Positions 47,214-58,989 of a stretch of DNA of 64,000 bases are shown here, piece by piece. Position numbers and translations under genes: made by a program. Below the pieces are notes generated by a model. That model made no database searches, was not told the DNA's origin, and saw nothing but the letters and a program-made list of their open reading frames with translations. Source of the stretch: Thinopyrum elongatum (taxonomy: Eukaryota > Streptophyta > Magnoliopsida > Poales > Poaceae); the NCBI GenBank assembly GCA_011799875.1, contig CM022303.1, positions 188,963,700 through 189,027,699 of the forward strand, in the 5' to 3' direction. The stretch's first letter is position 1; each line of letters starts with the position of its first letter.

Positions 47214-49221
47214 ATGTTTGATCAGAGTGATAGCCAGAACAAGTCTGAGGAGCAAGTGAATCTAAGTGAGGGCACTAGTCCCTCTGACAGCTATGAGGAT
47301 GGCAGCAGAAGTACTCATAGCAACCTGCCTAAGGCTGCTACTAGGCAGAGGAGAAAGAGAAATTCTGATTCTGAAGATGAAGATTATGTGGCTGCTGAGG
47401 AAGAGGTCAGCTCAAAGAAGAAGGTGGTCAAGAAGGAATTTGGCACAGCTGCCTCTACAAAACCTGGTTTGAATAAGAAGGCTCCTGCAAAGAGAGTGCT
47501 CATGTCTAAGGCCAGAGCCTCAACTCTTGAAACTTCCAAATCAACTGTTGGAGAGGCTGCTGGTGAGGGCAAGAAGAGAAAGGAAAGGGTCAATAAGACA
47601 ATAGCCAGAGTAATTCGCAGACCCTCTATGATGAGAGACCCAGCTGAGGATGAAGAAGAAGATGAAGAAGAGGATGCTGCACCAGCACCCAAAGCTCAGA
47701 AGTTGATGGGGGATGCCATCAAGTCTGGGGCTGCTCCAGAAAAGCCCAAGACTGCCCCCAAGTCTACTGCTCAAGCTTCTAAGTCTGCACCAAAGAGAAG
47801 CACAAGAAACATACCAGCTGCTGAAAAGAACAAGGCCCCAGTGCCTGAAATGGAAGAAGAAGAGGAAGCCCAAGTGCTCAGGAAGCTAAAGCCAAAGATC
47901 CCTGACCATGATGACAATCATCCAGTGGCTGAGAATATGAAAGCAAGGAAGGATGCAGGTCTCAGATTATGGAGACAATCAGATCCATATGCTGTGAGGA
48001 GAAGGACTGCTGTGGACTATAGATTTCACACCAAGGAGCAGCAGGACTTCTATGAGACAATTCTTTTAGATAAGAAGCCCATAGTGTGTGACATGAAGTG
48101 GGTAGACTGGGAATACATCGACAACAATGAAGACCACTTCCCAGGAGTGCATGAAAGTTTTAGACTCAATGGAGTAGACACTTTTGTGGGTCAGAAGCTT
48201 ACCAAGTGGAATGATGAGCTCATTATGCAATTCTATTCTATAGCTCATTTCTATCCAGATGGAAGGATTGTATGGATGTCTAAAGGTACAAGGTACCAAT
48301 CAACGGTTGCTGAGTGGGCCAAGCTGATCAATGCCCCTGCAGAGCTTGAGGATGACATAGATGTCTATGCCAAGAGAAAGAAAGATCACAACTCCATGGC
48401 CAACATGTATAAGGAGATTCCTGACAAAGCCTTGGAGACTCACAAGCTAGGCTCTGTATATTATCTATTGTCTGGACTGGCCACTATTAACACCATCTTG
48501 AGGCACACCTTGTTGCCCAAATCAGGAGATCACAGGATGATCAGAGGCCACTCCATCAATTTGCTTCTGTTGTTTGATGTGCCCCAGAAGTTTAAGGTGA
48601 TGAGTTTGATTGTTGAGACAATCAAGAGGACAGCTGCAGACCAAAAGAGTTCATGTGGGTATGCTCCACACATCCAGATGCTCATCAACTCCAAGATGGG
48701 CACAGGCACATATTTGTTGGATAAAGAACACCTTCCCTTGAGGCCTGAATTTGAGGACAACACAGTTGTCATGGATGTTGAAGATCCTACATCAGTAGAG
48801 GCTCAAGAGAAGAGGGAGAAAGCAAAGGCAAAGAAGGCAGCCAAGATGCCAAGTGTTGAAGAGGCATCCCAAGTTTTTCTCAAGACTAAACAAGATCAAC
48901 TTAGCTATCTCATTCAAGCAACTTTGAGGATTGAGAAATGTTTGGCCACCCTGACTCAGAATCAAGAGAGCCTGGAGAGGATCATTGAAACAAAGTATTA
49001 TGATCTGGACTTGAAGGTGACAGAGATGCAGACAGCTGTTGAGCAGCTCCAGGAAGAAGCTAAGGAGAGGAAAGGGAAAGCTACCACAGATGCTTTTCAG
49101 AGAGTGCCTAGGGCACAGAGATCTGCAGCAGTGCCTGTGACAGATACAAGAGCTACTGCGTCAGCACCTGCAGCTACAGCTTCAGTTGCCCCTCCGGTTG
49201 CAACTCCACCAGCTCCAACAA
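47214..49221 (+). CDS. putative plant transposon protein domain ORF (element E), 3' end cut off
   Basis: The open frame starts MFDQSDSQNKSEEQVNLSEG and runs 669 codons. The N-terminal third is acidic and lysine-rich with likely nuclear signals (RQRRKRN, KKKVVKKE). A folded domain at about residues 250-450 contains HTKEQQDFYETILLDK, FRLNGVDTFVGQKLTKWND, QFYSIAHFYPDGRIVWMSKG and SGLATINTILRHTLLPKSGD. This is the pattern I know from 'putative plant transposon protein' domains in grass elements. A coiled coil lies near residues 570-625 and an Ala/Pro tail follows. The apparent stop (TAA at 49224-49226) lies in LTR F, so the natural C-terminus is lost. Biochemical function is unknown. Confidence 0.8.
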
Positions 49222-51583
49222 TGTAACACCCCATGTCATTAGCCACAGTAATCACTTTTGATAATGACAAGTCAGCATGTTTAACAGTGCATAATCATCA
49301 TTAGCATCATATTGCATTTCAACTCCTAACTCAAATTCAAATTTAAATGAAAGTGGAAAATAAAAGTTATCTAACATAGAAACTAAAATGTTCAATAAAT
49401 AGCAAATATTGCAAAGACCATTCTAAAATTGTAATCAACAATAAATAAATTAATTAGGTGGCTCAAACTTTACCAAAACAGCTAGGATTAATACATTTTA
49501 ATTATTATAAAAGTGGTGTGAGATCCATTTGACTCCAAACCAATTTTTGACAGTAGTAGAGGATGCCTAGTATTTATTGGAACAATTGCCATGTTCTACA
49601 AAAATCATTTTGAGGCCTAACTTTTTACTAAACAGGGAAATAAGAATAAATAAAAGAAAAAGACAAAAAGAAAATAAGACAAAAAAATGGAAAAAGAGAA
49701 AAACCCCCCGGCCCAACTGGGCCAAGGCCCAGCCGGCCGGCCCAGCACCCCACCCCCTTATCCCCTGGAGGCCGAACCCTACCCTCTCCCACCGACAGCC
49801 ACTCCTCCCCCCCCCCGAAAATATCTCTCTCCCTCTCTCCCGATTGGATCGGGATCGAGAGGAGAGGAGCCCGCCGCGCCGCGCGCTCGCCCTGCCCGCG
49901 CCCGACGCGCCACCGCCGCCGTCGCCTCTCCGCCACCACGCCGCCGTCCTCCTCGTCCTCCCCCTCGAGCTCAAGCCCACTGCCCCGTGCCCTACAGCTC
50001 GCGGTGAGCTCCGGCCTCCATCACCCGCCCCCTCTCCTCTCGGTCACCGCCGCCTCCGCTCGCGCTCGCCACGGTCGCCGTGCGCCGGGCCGCGCCCCGG
50101 CCGCGTCCGCGTCGCCCCGCTCGCCCGCCGGCTCGCCTGCGCTGACCGCGCCCACGCGTGCCTCGCAGCCGCCCGCCGCCTGCCTCTGCGCCGCTCGCGC
50201 GCCCCGCGCTGCCGCCCGTGTCGCTGCGCCCCTGCCGAGCCGCCCTCTGCCGCGCCACCGCGCTCGCCCCGACCGGCTCCACCGCCTGCACAGGCCGGGT
50301 CGACGCCCACGCGCCCGCGCCCTTCGCCCGAGCCATCGCCTCGCCGCGCCCTCGGGCGCATACGGGTGCCCAGCGCCCGCTCCGACGCCCGAACCCACTA
50401 AGGCCCTACGGGCCTATGACAGCACGGGCCCACGCCCAGAGAAAAACGAAAATAGAAAAACAAAGAAAATAAAAATAAAAAAATAAAAATATTTAAAATA
50501 AATTAATAATTAGTTAATTAATTAGTTAATTAACCCTGTTTAGATTAATCTAATTTAATTAATTAGTTTAATTAAATGTTAATTAATTAGTTAACCCTAA
50601 TTAACCTAACCAGTCTATGACATGTGGGACCCACGTGTCAGGACGCCTGCTGATGTCATGCTGACGTCAGCATAGCACTGTTTCGGATAATGTTTATTTT
50701 AAATGATTAATTAAATTCTAGAAATTAATAAAAACTTTAGAAAATCATATTAAATAATCCGTAACTCCGATGAAAATACTTTATACATGAAACTTGCTCA
50801 GAATTTCGATACGAACCTGAATACGCCCTCCGTATTCCCGTCAGATGCCTCTAGCTATAAGAACATTGAACTTTTAGACCGATTCCAATAAATGAATAGT
50901 GCCCAACTTTAATTAAATAAATCCGAATAAATTCCCAAATTAACCAAATCATTTAGTTAGGCAGTAGAACACCCCGGCACTGCATATTGGCATGTCATAC
51001 ATATTGTTTGCATTATTGCCGTGAATTTATTGTTTCTCTCCCCCCTCCTTCTCTCTCGATAGACACTGAGACCGCTGACGACGCTGCCGTGAACGACTAC
51101 TACGTCGACGTCCCTCCTCTCTCGACACAGCTTCCAGGCAAGCCCCCCCCCCTTGATCAACCCGATATCGCCTATTCCTTCTCTCTACTACTTGCATTAG
51201 AGTAGTGTAGCATGTTACTGCTTTCGGTTAATCCTATTCTTCTGCATAGCCTGTCTTTGCTACTACTGTTGACACCTTACCTGCAATCCTAAATGCTTAG
51301 TATAGGTTGCTAGAATTACATCAGTGGCCCTACACTCTTGTCTGTCTGCCATGCTATACTACTGGGCCGTGATCACTTCGGGAGGTGATCACGGGTTTAT
51401 ATTATATACTATTACCTACTTATGTTTCTGTTCGGAGATGGGGGCTGAAGGGGCAGGTGGTTCCATCCAGGCAGAGGTGGGCCTAGGTTCCCGACGGCCC
51501 CCGAGTGTTACTTTGTGGCGGAGCGACAGGGCAGGTTGCGACCACCTAGGACACAGGTGGGCCTGGCCCTGGTCGACGTCCGC
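49222..51583 (+). repeat. LTR (element F) starting TGTAACACCCC, truncated by a CACTA element
   Basis: TGTAACACCCC is a common start of plant gypsy-type LTRs. The stretch has an AT-rich beginning, a very GC-rich block (49700-50420), TTAATTAA-rich text (50500-50600) and a CT-rich run (51035-51060). It ends without CA at the CACTA terminus at 51584. The five bases before it (49217-49221) are CAACA. No internal domain is present, so orientation and superfamily rest on the terminus only. ORFs in the GC block (for example 49577-50401) are base-composition artefacts. Confidence 0.65.
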
Positions 51584-51850
51584 CACTACAAGAAATATGC
51601 TATCTTGTGACCTTTTGTCAGTGACCCTGTAAGGAATGGTCGTAAATCTATGACCATTTCAGACCATTTGGTTGTAAGTTGTTCGGGGGGCTCCAAACCC
51701 TAAACCATAATGACCATTAGGGCCAGTAAGGTCATAATTTCATTGCACCAAAAGGTCATAAACCAGATGGCACTGGTCCGGTGCCTTATTTGTAACTAAT
51801 CATGACCAATATAAAAGGTCATTACACTAGAGTTCTAATGCATTAGGATG
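51584..51850 (+). repeat. CACTA terminal and subterminal repeats
   Basis: After the CACTACAAGAAA terminus, copies of TGACC, ATGACC or the reverse GGTCAT occur at about 51607, 51621, 51651, 51661, 51709, 51731, 51757, 51804 and 51819. Such repeats are the binding sites of CACTA-encoded proteins in the En/Spm model. Confidence 0.8.
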
Positions 51851-51982
51851 ATTAGGCAGCCACCTCTCCAATCTCGCTTATGTGTCAATGTTTACGTGTC
51901 ATTTTTGCTGACAGGATCACACTCTGACAGGCGGGACCCATTTGACAGACGCCTTATCGTTTATTCGCTCGTTAAAAAAGAA

Positions 51983-52065
51983 GCGCGGCAGGGACTCGAA
52001 CCCGCGACCCGCGGTAGAGGGGCTGCGTTCCCAGCCACTAGGCTAGAGAAGCTCTGCTGCTCAAG
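51983..52065 (-). other. tRNA-like segment with pol III A and B boxes
   Basis: The minus strand reads TAGCCTAGTGGCTGGGAACG (A-box-like, near 52047-52028) and, about 35 bp on, GGGTTCGAGTCCC (B box, near 52003-51991). A full cloverleaf is not evident: the acceptor stem does not pair well and there is no clean anticodon arm. It is probably a tRNA-derived fragment carried in the CACTA end, not a working tRNA gene. Confidence 0.45.
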
Positions 52066-52460
52066 TACCAGTAGTATTGTATCTATTATATATCCAGTAG
52101 CAGTTTCTGGAAAAAAATTATATATCCAGTAGCTGTCTTAACTCATTGACAAGTGGGACCAATTCACTTACAGGTGGGACCTATTTGACAGCGTGGGGCC
52201 AACTTGTCAGCGAGTTGTGTGTTTGATACTTGACTGGTTTGATGATTTTTTTTAACATCAAAATTGATGAAAACAAGATCAAAATGCTCACTGACAAAAA
52301 CAGCTCTGAAACAACAGCTCCATCAAAATCCAGTTCAAAAAAGCATCTTCAAAATGATCACTGAGACAAATAACTACAAACTTGTTCAACATAACAAAAG
52401 CAAACTTGTTCAACCACATAACTACAAACTGAGACACATAATAGCACAAGCACAAGCAAC

Positions 52461-53666
52461 TCATTGTCCCCAGTAGTAGGGGTCATCCCAATGCTCCTCC
52501 GCCTCTCGCCATTGCTTGAAACCTTCTCTGGTGGTTTCGATTTTCTTCCATGCCTCGTAGGTGATGTACGCATCTTTCGCTGCGTACTCGATGAGGTACT
52601 TTGGCAGTGGGCTGATCCCCCATAGTTTGTGGTCCTCTTCATTGTTGATCTTCTGCTTCATTTTCTTGTAGGATGGGTGGATGAGGCTGGCTACAAACTC
52701 AGCCAAAGACTGCCACCTCTTTCCATTGTTTGGAACTCTCCATTGGCGCTGCATGTCGACGAACTTGTCGGGGTTGATCTCCAAACCAGACAACTTCAGC
52801 TTCTCCTTGTCACCTCCAATGCAGAAGCCAACAAAGGTGTACAGCTCCTTCTCCTGCAGGAGCGGGTGGAGTTCCTTGGGCCTGCATCAAGTTCAGAAAT
52901 TAATCTGGTGCATCAAATTCATCTACTTCAGAAACTACACTAGTACAGCCAGTTCAGAAACTTCAGAACTTCAGAACTAGTATTGCATCTACTTCAGAAC
53001 TATTGCATCTACTTCAGAAACTTCAGAACTACAGAAACTTCAGAAACTACTAATTAGACAGAAACTTCAGAATTTTAGAAACTTCAGAAACTTCAGAACT
53101 GGATGTTTTTACCATTTGGTTGCCGCGGTGATGTGGTATACCAAGCAGAGATCCTCCACGCATAACTGCAGAACTGCAGCCATTTGCGGAGGTTCGTCTT
53201 CGCTGGTATACTCGACATCAACGCTGATCGACCGAGGAAGCATGCCGCCGAGCCTCTTCCTGATCTCGCAGATCCTCTTGTCGGCTTCGTCTGGATTGTT
53301 GGTGCATATGACATCCAGCGGCTCCTTCAGGTGGGTATCAATCTTGAGCGGCACGGTGTAGTCCAGCTTCTGCCCGGGGACCGGAACATCATCGTCGACC
53401 ACCAGCGGCTCCTTGCCAGATGCCTCACCACGGTGATGTTTGGCAGACAGAGGGGAGTTGCTCCATGATGCCTCCACCATTCGCTTGGCAGATGGAGGGG
53501 AGTTGCTCCACGATTCCTCCACCATTGCCCTCCTGGCCAGCGATGGCGGGCTTGAGATAGAGCAGAGGGGAGTTGCTTGATGGTGCAGGCAGAGGGAGGC
53601 AGATGGAGCGGCAATGGAATGAGTAGGGAGGCAGAGGGAGGCAGAGGGAGGAAGATGGAGCGGCAA
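52461..53666 (-). CDS. WRN/RNase D-like 3'-5' exonuclease domain protein in the CACTA element
   Basis: Two exons on the minus strand, 53666-53113 and 52881-52461, join in phase across a GT-AG intron (53112-52882) made largely of CTTCAGAAACT repeats. Both are fully open, giving about 324 residues; an internal ATG at 53525 (MVEESWSNSP) would give about 277. The fold is the DEDD exonuclease: motif I ISVDVEYT with Asp and Glu, followed by AAVLQLCVEDLCLVYHI; motif II FVGFCIGGDKEKL; then INPDKFVDMQRQWRV and HKLWGISPLP; motif III YAAKDAYITYEAW with Tyr and Asp. All four acidic residues are present. Whether it is expressed or active is unknown. It lies between the TNP2 gene and the terminus, where CACTA elements carry a second gene. 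Confidence 0.85.
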
Positions 53667-54289
53667 TGGAATAGGAGGGGAGTTACCTGGACTGGAAGAA
53701 AACCCAAACTCCCTCTGCGTCGTGGGGAGTTGCTAGTGGAGGGGAGATGTGGGGTGCGCGGTTGCCTCGAAAACTCAAACGTCCCCGGCCCTTTGTTTCT
53801 CGCAAGTGTCCAAACCCCGGCCTTCTCCTGTTTCTGAAACAAAAAAAAAATAGCCATATTTTGCTCTAAAATTAATGATCAATGCAGCCATATTTTGCTC
53901 AATTTTCAAGCATTAAAACAGCACCAAAACAGTCACTGCAGCCATCCAAAATGGCACCAAAACAGCACCAAAACAACATTACAGCAAAAAATGCCACCAA
54001 AATGGCACCAAAGTATCAGCCAAAATGGCACCAGAGTCACTACAGCCATCTTCACCATCAGCCAAAATGGCACCAAAACTACATGATTTTGCATTGTATC
54101 TTCACCATCTGCCTCTTCATCACCAAAGTCTCATGCATTTTGCTACCTGGAGAGAATTGTAGTAGAAAAACTACATCAGGATCACATCAACAAAAACTAC
54201 AGAGAAGGTTGATCACCAATCAAAACAAGGAACATGCAGTAATAGTATTAGGTCACCAAGGAGACAAAATTTACCTTCATGTCCATTCG
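53667..54289. other. spacer between the exonuclease-like gene and TNP2
   Basis: It includes the upstream region of the exonuclease gene (53667-53860) and an array of CACCAAAA / GCAGCCAT phrases (53880-54080). No further gene is seen. Confidence 0.5.
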
Positions 54290-57200
54290 CTACTCATCGT
54301 CGTCGATACCAAAAAAAGGAACTCTATGCCCACTCCTGTTTTCCTCATCGTCACTACAATATTGCAGCATGGTATGATCAGTCCTGTTTTCCTCATCCTC
54401 GCTCTCATGCCCATCCGCTACCACCTTTCTTCTTTTCTTAATGCCTTCAACTGTTGCAGCATCAACGAGCACACGTTCCCGGTCCCTTCGCACTCTGTTT
54501 TGCACCGGAACTTCCATAGAGTCATCATCAGCTTGCACCGGAACTTCCGTAGAGTCATCATCCTGGTATGTTAGTCCACTACCACCGGGGCCCTTTTCCA
54601 TTTCAGTTTCAGTCACACTCCACAAGTGTCTGTGCTGAAAGGTTTGCACAACTCGCCATTTTCCGTGCAAAAGAGTGTCTGGCAGATAAAACACCATTGT
54701 TGCTTGTGCTGATAGAATAAAGGGATCATTCTTATACCAGCACCTTCTAGTGTTGATGCTTTTGAAGTGGCCATCATATTTGACAAAAGAGTCTCTCTTC
54801 TTCTTGCCACCAAGATCAAACCAGTCACAGCGAAATAAGACAACCGAGCGATGGATGCCTCCACTAGAGTTGTACTGCAACTCTACGATGCTTCTCAGCT
54901 GACCATAGAAGTCAATGTTCTCACCATCATGTGTCCCCTCGGTGACGATTCCACTATTCTGTGTCTTCCTTCTTTCCTTGCGGTCAACGGTGTGGTACCG
55001 GACACCGTCAGCAATGCATGCTGAATACACTCTCACTCGCTTATCCGGTAAGCATGCCAAAGCAAATAGATCATCACTGACCTTCTTCTCCTCATGCAAC
55101 TTTCCAATCTGCACAAATAAACCATTTAGCAACAATGGTATTTAATAGTTGGTGAATAACACAGAAAACATAAAACATGTGGCTAAAGATCTCACATGAT
55201 TCTTAAACCATTTAGCAAATCCCTTGGCAACCCTTTTATCAACATGAATCTGGCTTTCTTCCTGATTTAACTCTTCCTTGCATTTCCTGCAATGCCAACA
55301 AAACATGTGAATTAAAACATTAGGCTGGTGCCAACCCAAGCAAAAAATATAACGAGTGCACAAGATATAACATACTTGATATATGGTAGCACCTCAGCGC
55401 AATTGCTGAGCACAAACCAAACCATCTTGTCATACTCATCACCAGCCTCCAAGTATTTTGAGGCTCCAAGAAGTTTCACACCATGGTTGAAAACCGAGAC
55501 ATCACCACTTTGCGAATCAGACCGCTCTATATTTCTGGCCGGCCGGTTCCATCTCGTTTCCACATCTTCAAAGTATCTAGAGCAAAATGTCAAGCACTCG
55601 TCAATGACATATGCTTCAGCAATCGAACCTTCAGGTCTTGCCGTGTTTCGCACATAACGCTTACAAGTAAGCAGCCTTCTTTCGATTGGGTACATCTAAC
55701 CGTATTGCACAAGGCCTCTAAGCATTGCCTCTTTTGGTAAGTGCACCGCCAAATGGACCATCACGGTGAAGAAAGCTGGAGGGAAATCTTCTCGAGCTTG
55801 CAAAGAATAATTGGGATTTCTTTTTCAAGTCTTTGCAGAACAGTTACCTTGAGTGTTTTGCAGCACAGTTCTCTAAAGAAATATCCCAGCTCAGCAACCG
55901 CTTCATATATATCCTTGTCCATGATTCCTCGGAGGCCCGTCGGTAAAATCCTTTGGAGGAGGATGTGACAATCATGGGTTTTCAGTACTGAAAGCTTGAA
56001 TCCATCAGAAGTAACACACTTTGCTAGGTTAGCAGCATAACCATCTGGAAATCTCACCGCTCTTATGAATTCACAGAATGCAAGCTTTTGTTCTTTACTC
56101 ATTGTATACCATGCTCGTGGCATTTCAAATGAATCTTCATCATCATCATGCTGTAGATGCAAATCTGATCTTATGCCCATGTCCTCCAAATCAAGCCTAG
56201 AACTAACCGTGTCCTTTGTCTTCCCTTGAATTTTCAGAAACGTCCCTAGCAGATTCTCGCATATGTTTTTCTCAATGTGCATTACATCGAGATTATGCCT
56301 TAACTTCAGATCAGCCCAGTATGGCAGGTCCCACAAACAAGACCTCCGGTCCCAACATTGACCTTCCTCATGCTTTCTTTTCTTGGAAAGCTTTCCTGGT
56401 CTCACATCTTTCACCTTTTCAAGTTGCTGCTGCAGCTCTTCTATAGTGAATTCAGCTGGCTTGTCACGGGTTTCATTCTCACCATTAAAATCTTTGCTTC
56501 TTCACCAGCGATGGTTTCGGGGAAGAAAGCGGCGGTGCCCAATATAGCAGATCTTGTTCCTTATTCTCTTTGAGCAAGGGTCTTTGTCACAATGGACACA
56601 GGCCTGATAACCCGCTGTGATCCTCCTAGACAGAGTGTGCAGCGCCAGGAAATCATGGATGGACCATATGATTGCAGCACGTAGATTAACCTTTTCTTTC
56701 GGACTATTGGCATCATATGTAGGTTCACCAGTCCAGAGTTGGAGCAGTTCTTCTATGAGGGGCTCCATAAAGACATCAAAATCCTTTCCTGGAGACTCTG
56801 GACCCGGGATAAGCAACGACATCATGAAGTTGGACTGATCCATGCATGCCCATGGTGGCAGGTTGTACGGCACAACAAAAACAGGCCACATGCTATAAGA
56901 CGTGCTCATGTTCCCAAATGGATTAAAGCCATCTGTGGCAATGCCGAGTCTTATGTTCCTTGGATCTGCAGCAAAATCCACATGTATACTGTCAAATTCT
57001 TTCCATGCATCTCCGTCCGCTGGATGGCTCAGCTCATTGTCCACAGGTTGCCGCTTCAGCTTGTGCCATTGTACCTCCAGCAATGATTTCTTTGAGATAA
57101 ACATGCGCTGCAGCCTTGGTATCAACGAAAAGTGCCTCGGTACCTTCTCCGGTATTGACTTCTTCCCATTAGCATCTTTCCACCTAGAGGCATTGCATTT

Positions 57201-57938
57201 TGGACAGTTGTCATGCTTCGCTAAATCCTTCCAAAACAAGACACAGTTATTTGGGCACACATGTATTGAAACATAACCTAGCCCCAGCCTGCGGATTATG
57301 CTCAATGCTTCATCGTAAGACTTGGGAATGCAGCTATCAAGGAATTGCAAGGTCAAAAGGTGGAGTATTGCGTTGAATGCAGCATTGCTAATCCGGTAGA
57401 AAGACTTGATGTGGAGTAACTTCACGGTGAAGGTAAATCTTGAAAATTTACCCCCTTCATGAGCTGCGCGCTTCGCCTCCTCTAACACCTCAGCAAACAT
57501 CGACTTCTGTCCATCAGCAAGGCCTTCAGAGTTGTAGAGATCCTTCAACAGGTCAGGAATCCTATCATCTTCATGCCCATCCTCTTCCTCCAAACCAGCA
57601 TTCTCTCGCAAAACCTTTTCCATAAAATCAATGCCAGCATCACCACCACCCATCATATGAGGGGCCTGTGTATCATCTTCAAAATGTTGAGGTTGTCTAT
57701 CTAAAGGTTCTCCATGATATATCCATCTATCATATGTGCTGGCCATCCCATTAAGAAGCAGATGATCTTCCACTCTTCCTTGAGCTATTCTTGAACGGTT
57801 GAGGCATTCGCAGCATGGGCAAAGAATGGCAGCATCCTTGGCAAAATTTTCCCGAACAAATTGCATGAATTCATTAACTCCCTTCATATGTTCTTTGGAA
57901 AACCTTCTAACTCCTTTTGTAATCCAGCTTCTGTCCAT
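54290..57938 (-). pseudogene. CACTA TNP2-type transposase, disrupted
   Basis: Exon model on the minus strand is 57938-55376, 55286-55196 and 55108-54290, with GT-AG introns. It starts MDRSWITKGVRRFSKEHMKG (transposase-associated domain). Next come a zinc-binding CPNNC..CPKC block, then the TNP2 core with IRLGIATDGFNPFG and WSIHDFLALHTLSRR, then a DUF4218-like part (HDCHILLQRILPTGLRG; HLAVHLPKEA) and a DUF4216-like C-terminus (FALACLPDKRVRVYSACIADG). Breaks are a TGA at 56504-56502, a one-base loss near 55790-55798 and a TAG at 55698-55696. Total length would be near 1157 codons, normal for the family. The transposase would cut and join element ends; this copy cannot. Confidence 0.9.
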
Positions 57939-58989
57939 CTGCCAAAGACAACAAATTGTTGCAAATTAGCAACCAATCTAAGTGCATCAACATTAATTAA
58001 TGAAAATGGATGGCAATAATGGCAGCTAAAAATCCAGAAAATAAGGTAGGCACCCAACTTTATATGCTAACTGCCTAACCACAACATTTAGCTATTTCCA
58101 ATTTCTCACTACTTTAGTCCAGTTCACATGGTTTACTGATTTCACATGGGAGCAATAAAAAGCAGTTCACAGGAAATACAGATTTCACATGGGAGAAAAG
58201 AAAAGCTAACAAAAGCATGTAAAACCTAAAATAGATCTTCAGCTGCATCCATCTCCAGCTGCACTAAAAAACAGAGGAGATCCAGCTCCAGTTGCATCCA
58301 TCTCGAGCTGCACTAAAAAACAGAGTAGCATCCAGCTGCAGCTGATGGATTCACACTCAAATTAAGCTACACTTGACTACTAGCTAGTGTTCATCACACA
58401 TCTAGCTCCTAACTCCTAACAGTGCGCATCTAGGGTTCTAGGGATCAGAAGAGAGGGGGAGAGGAGAGGGGGGAGAGCATACCGGGAGGCCTGCTTGCGG
58501 CGGCGGTGGCGGCGGCGGCGGAGAGTCCCCCATGCTCGGCGAGCCGCTCCTGTCGAGCCAAGCGGCGAGTTGTGGGCGAGGCGAGTTGCTTCCGCCGCCC
58601 CTGCCAGTTGCTTCCACCGTCGTGGGCGAGGCGCGTGCCCCGGCCCACGGCCTCCCCGCCGGTTGCTTCCGCCGACGGCCCCGGCCCTGCCACCCCCGCC
58701 GGTTGCTTCCGCCGCCGCCGCCTACGCTAGACCATTTCAGAAACGAGAGGGGGGAAATTTTCGCCAAGTGTTGGCTCGAGAGGGGGGGAAATTTTCGCTC
58801 ACTCATCAGTGCCGCCACCCGACTCTCTTCCCCCACTCATCAGTGTGAGACGATGCTGCCAGTGGGTCGCACTTGTCAGTGTGAGACGATGCTTCCGGTT
58901 TCGCTGACAAGTTGGCCCCACCGCAGTCATTTTCCCCCCTCAGTCATTTTCCCCCACAGCAGTCATTTTCCCCCACCTCATCCCCGCCG
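57939..58989 (-). promoter_or_regulatory. upstream region and GC-rich leader of the TNP2 gene
   Basis: AT-rich text (57939-58430) is followed by a GC-rich, CCGCCG-repeat block (58490-58735) that probably carries the transcription start and a non-coding first exon. Short duplications occur: CAGTGTGAGACGATGCT twice (58841, 58878) and CAGTCATTTTCCCC three times (58923-58975). ORFs here are compositional. Confidence 0.45.

Noticed and set aside
49577..50486. Overlapping long ORFs of 100-274 codons on both strands
   Set aside because: They come from a very GC-rich block of an LTR; open in several frames at once, proline/arginine-rich, no domains or splice signals.
51983..52065. A functional tRNA gene
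   Set aside because: Only the A and B boxes are convincing; acceptor and anticodon arms do not form a cloverleaf by eye.
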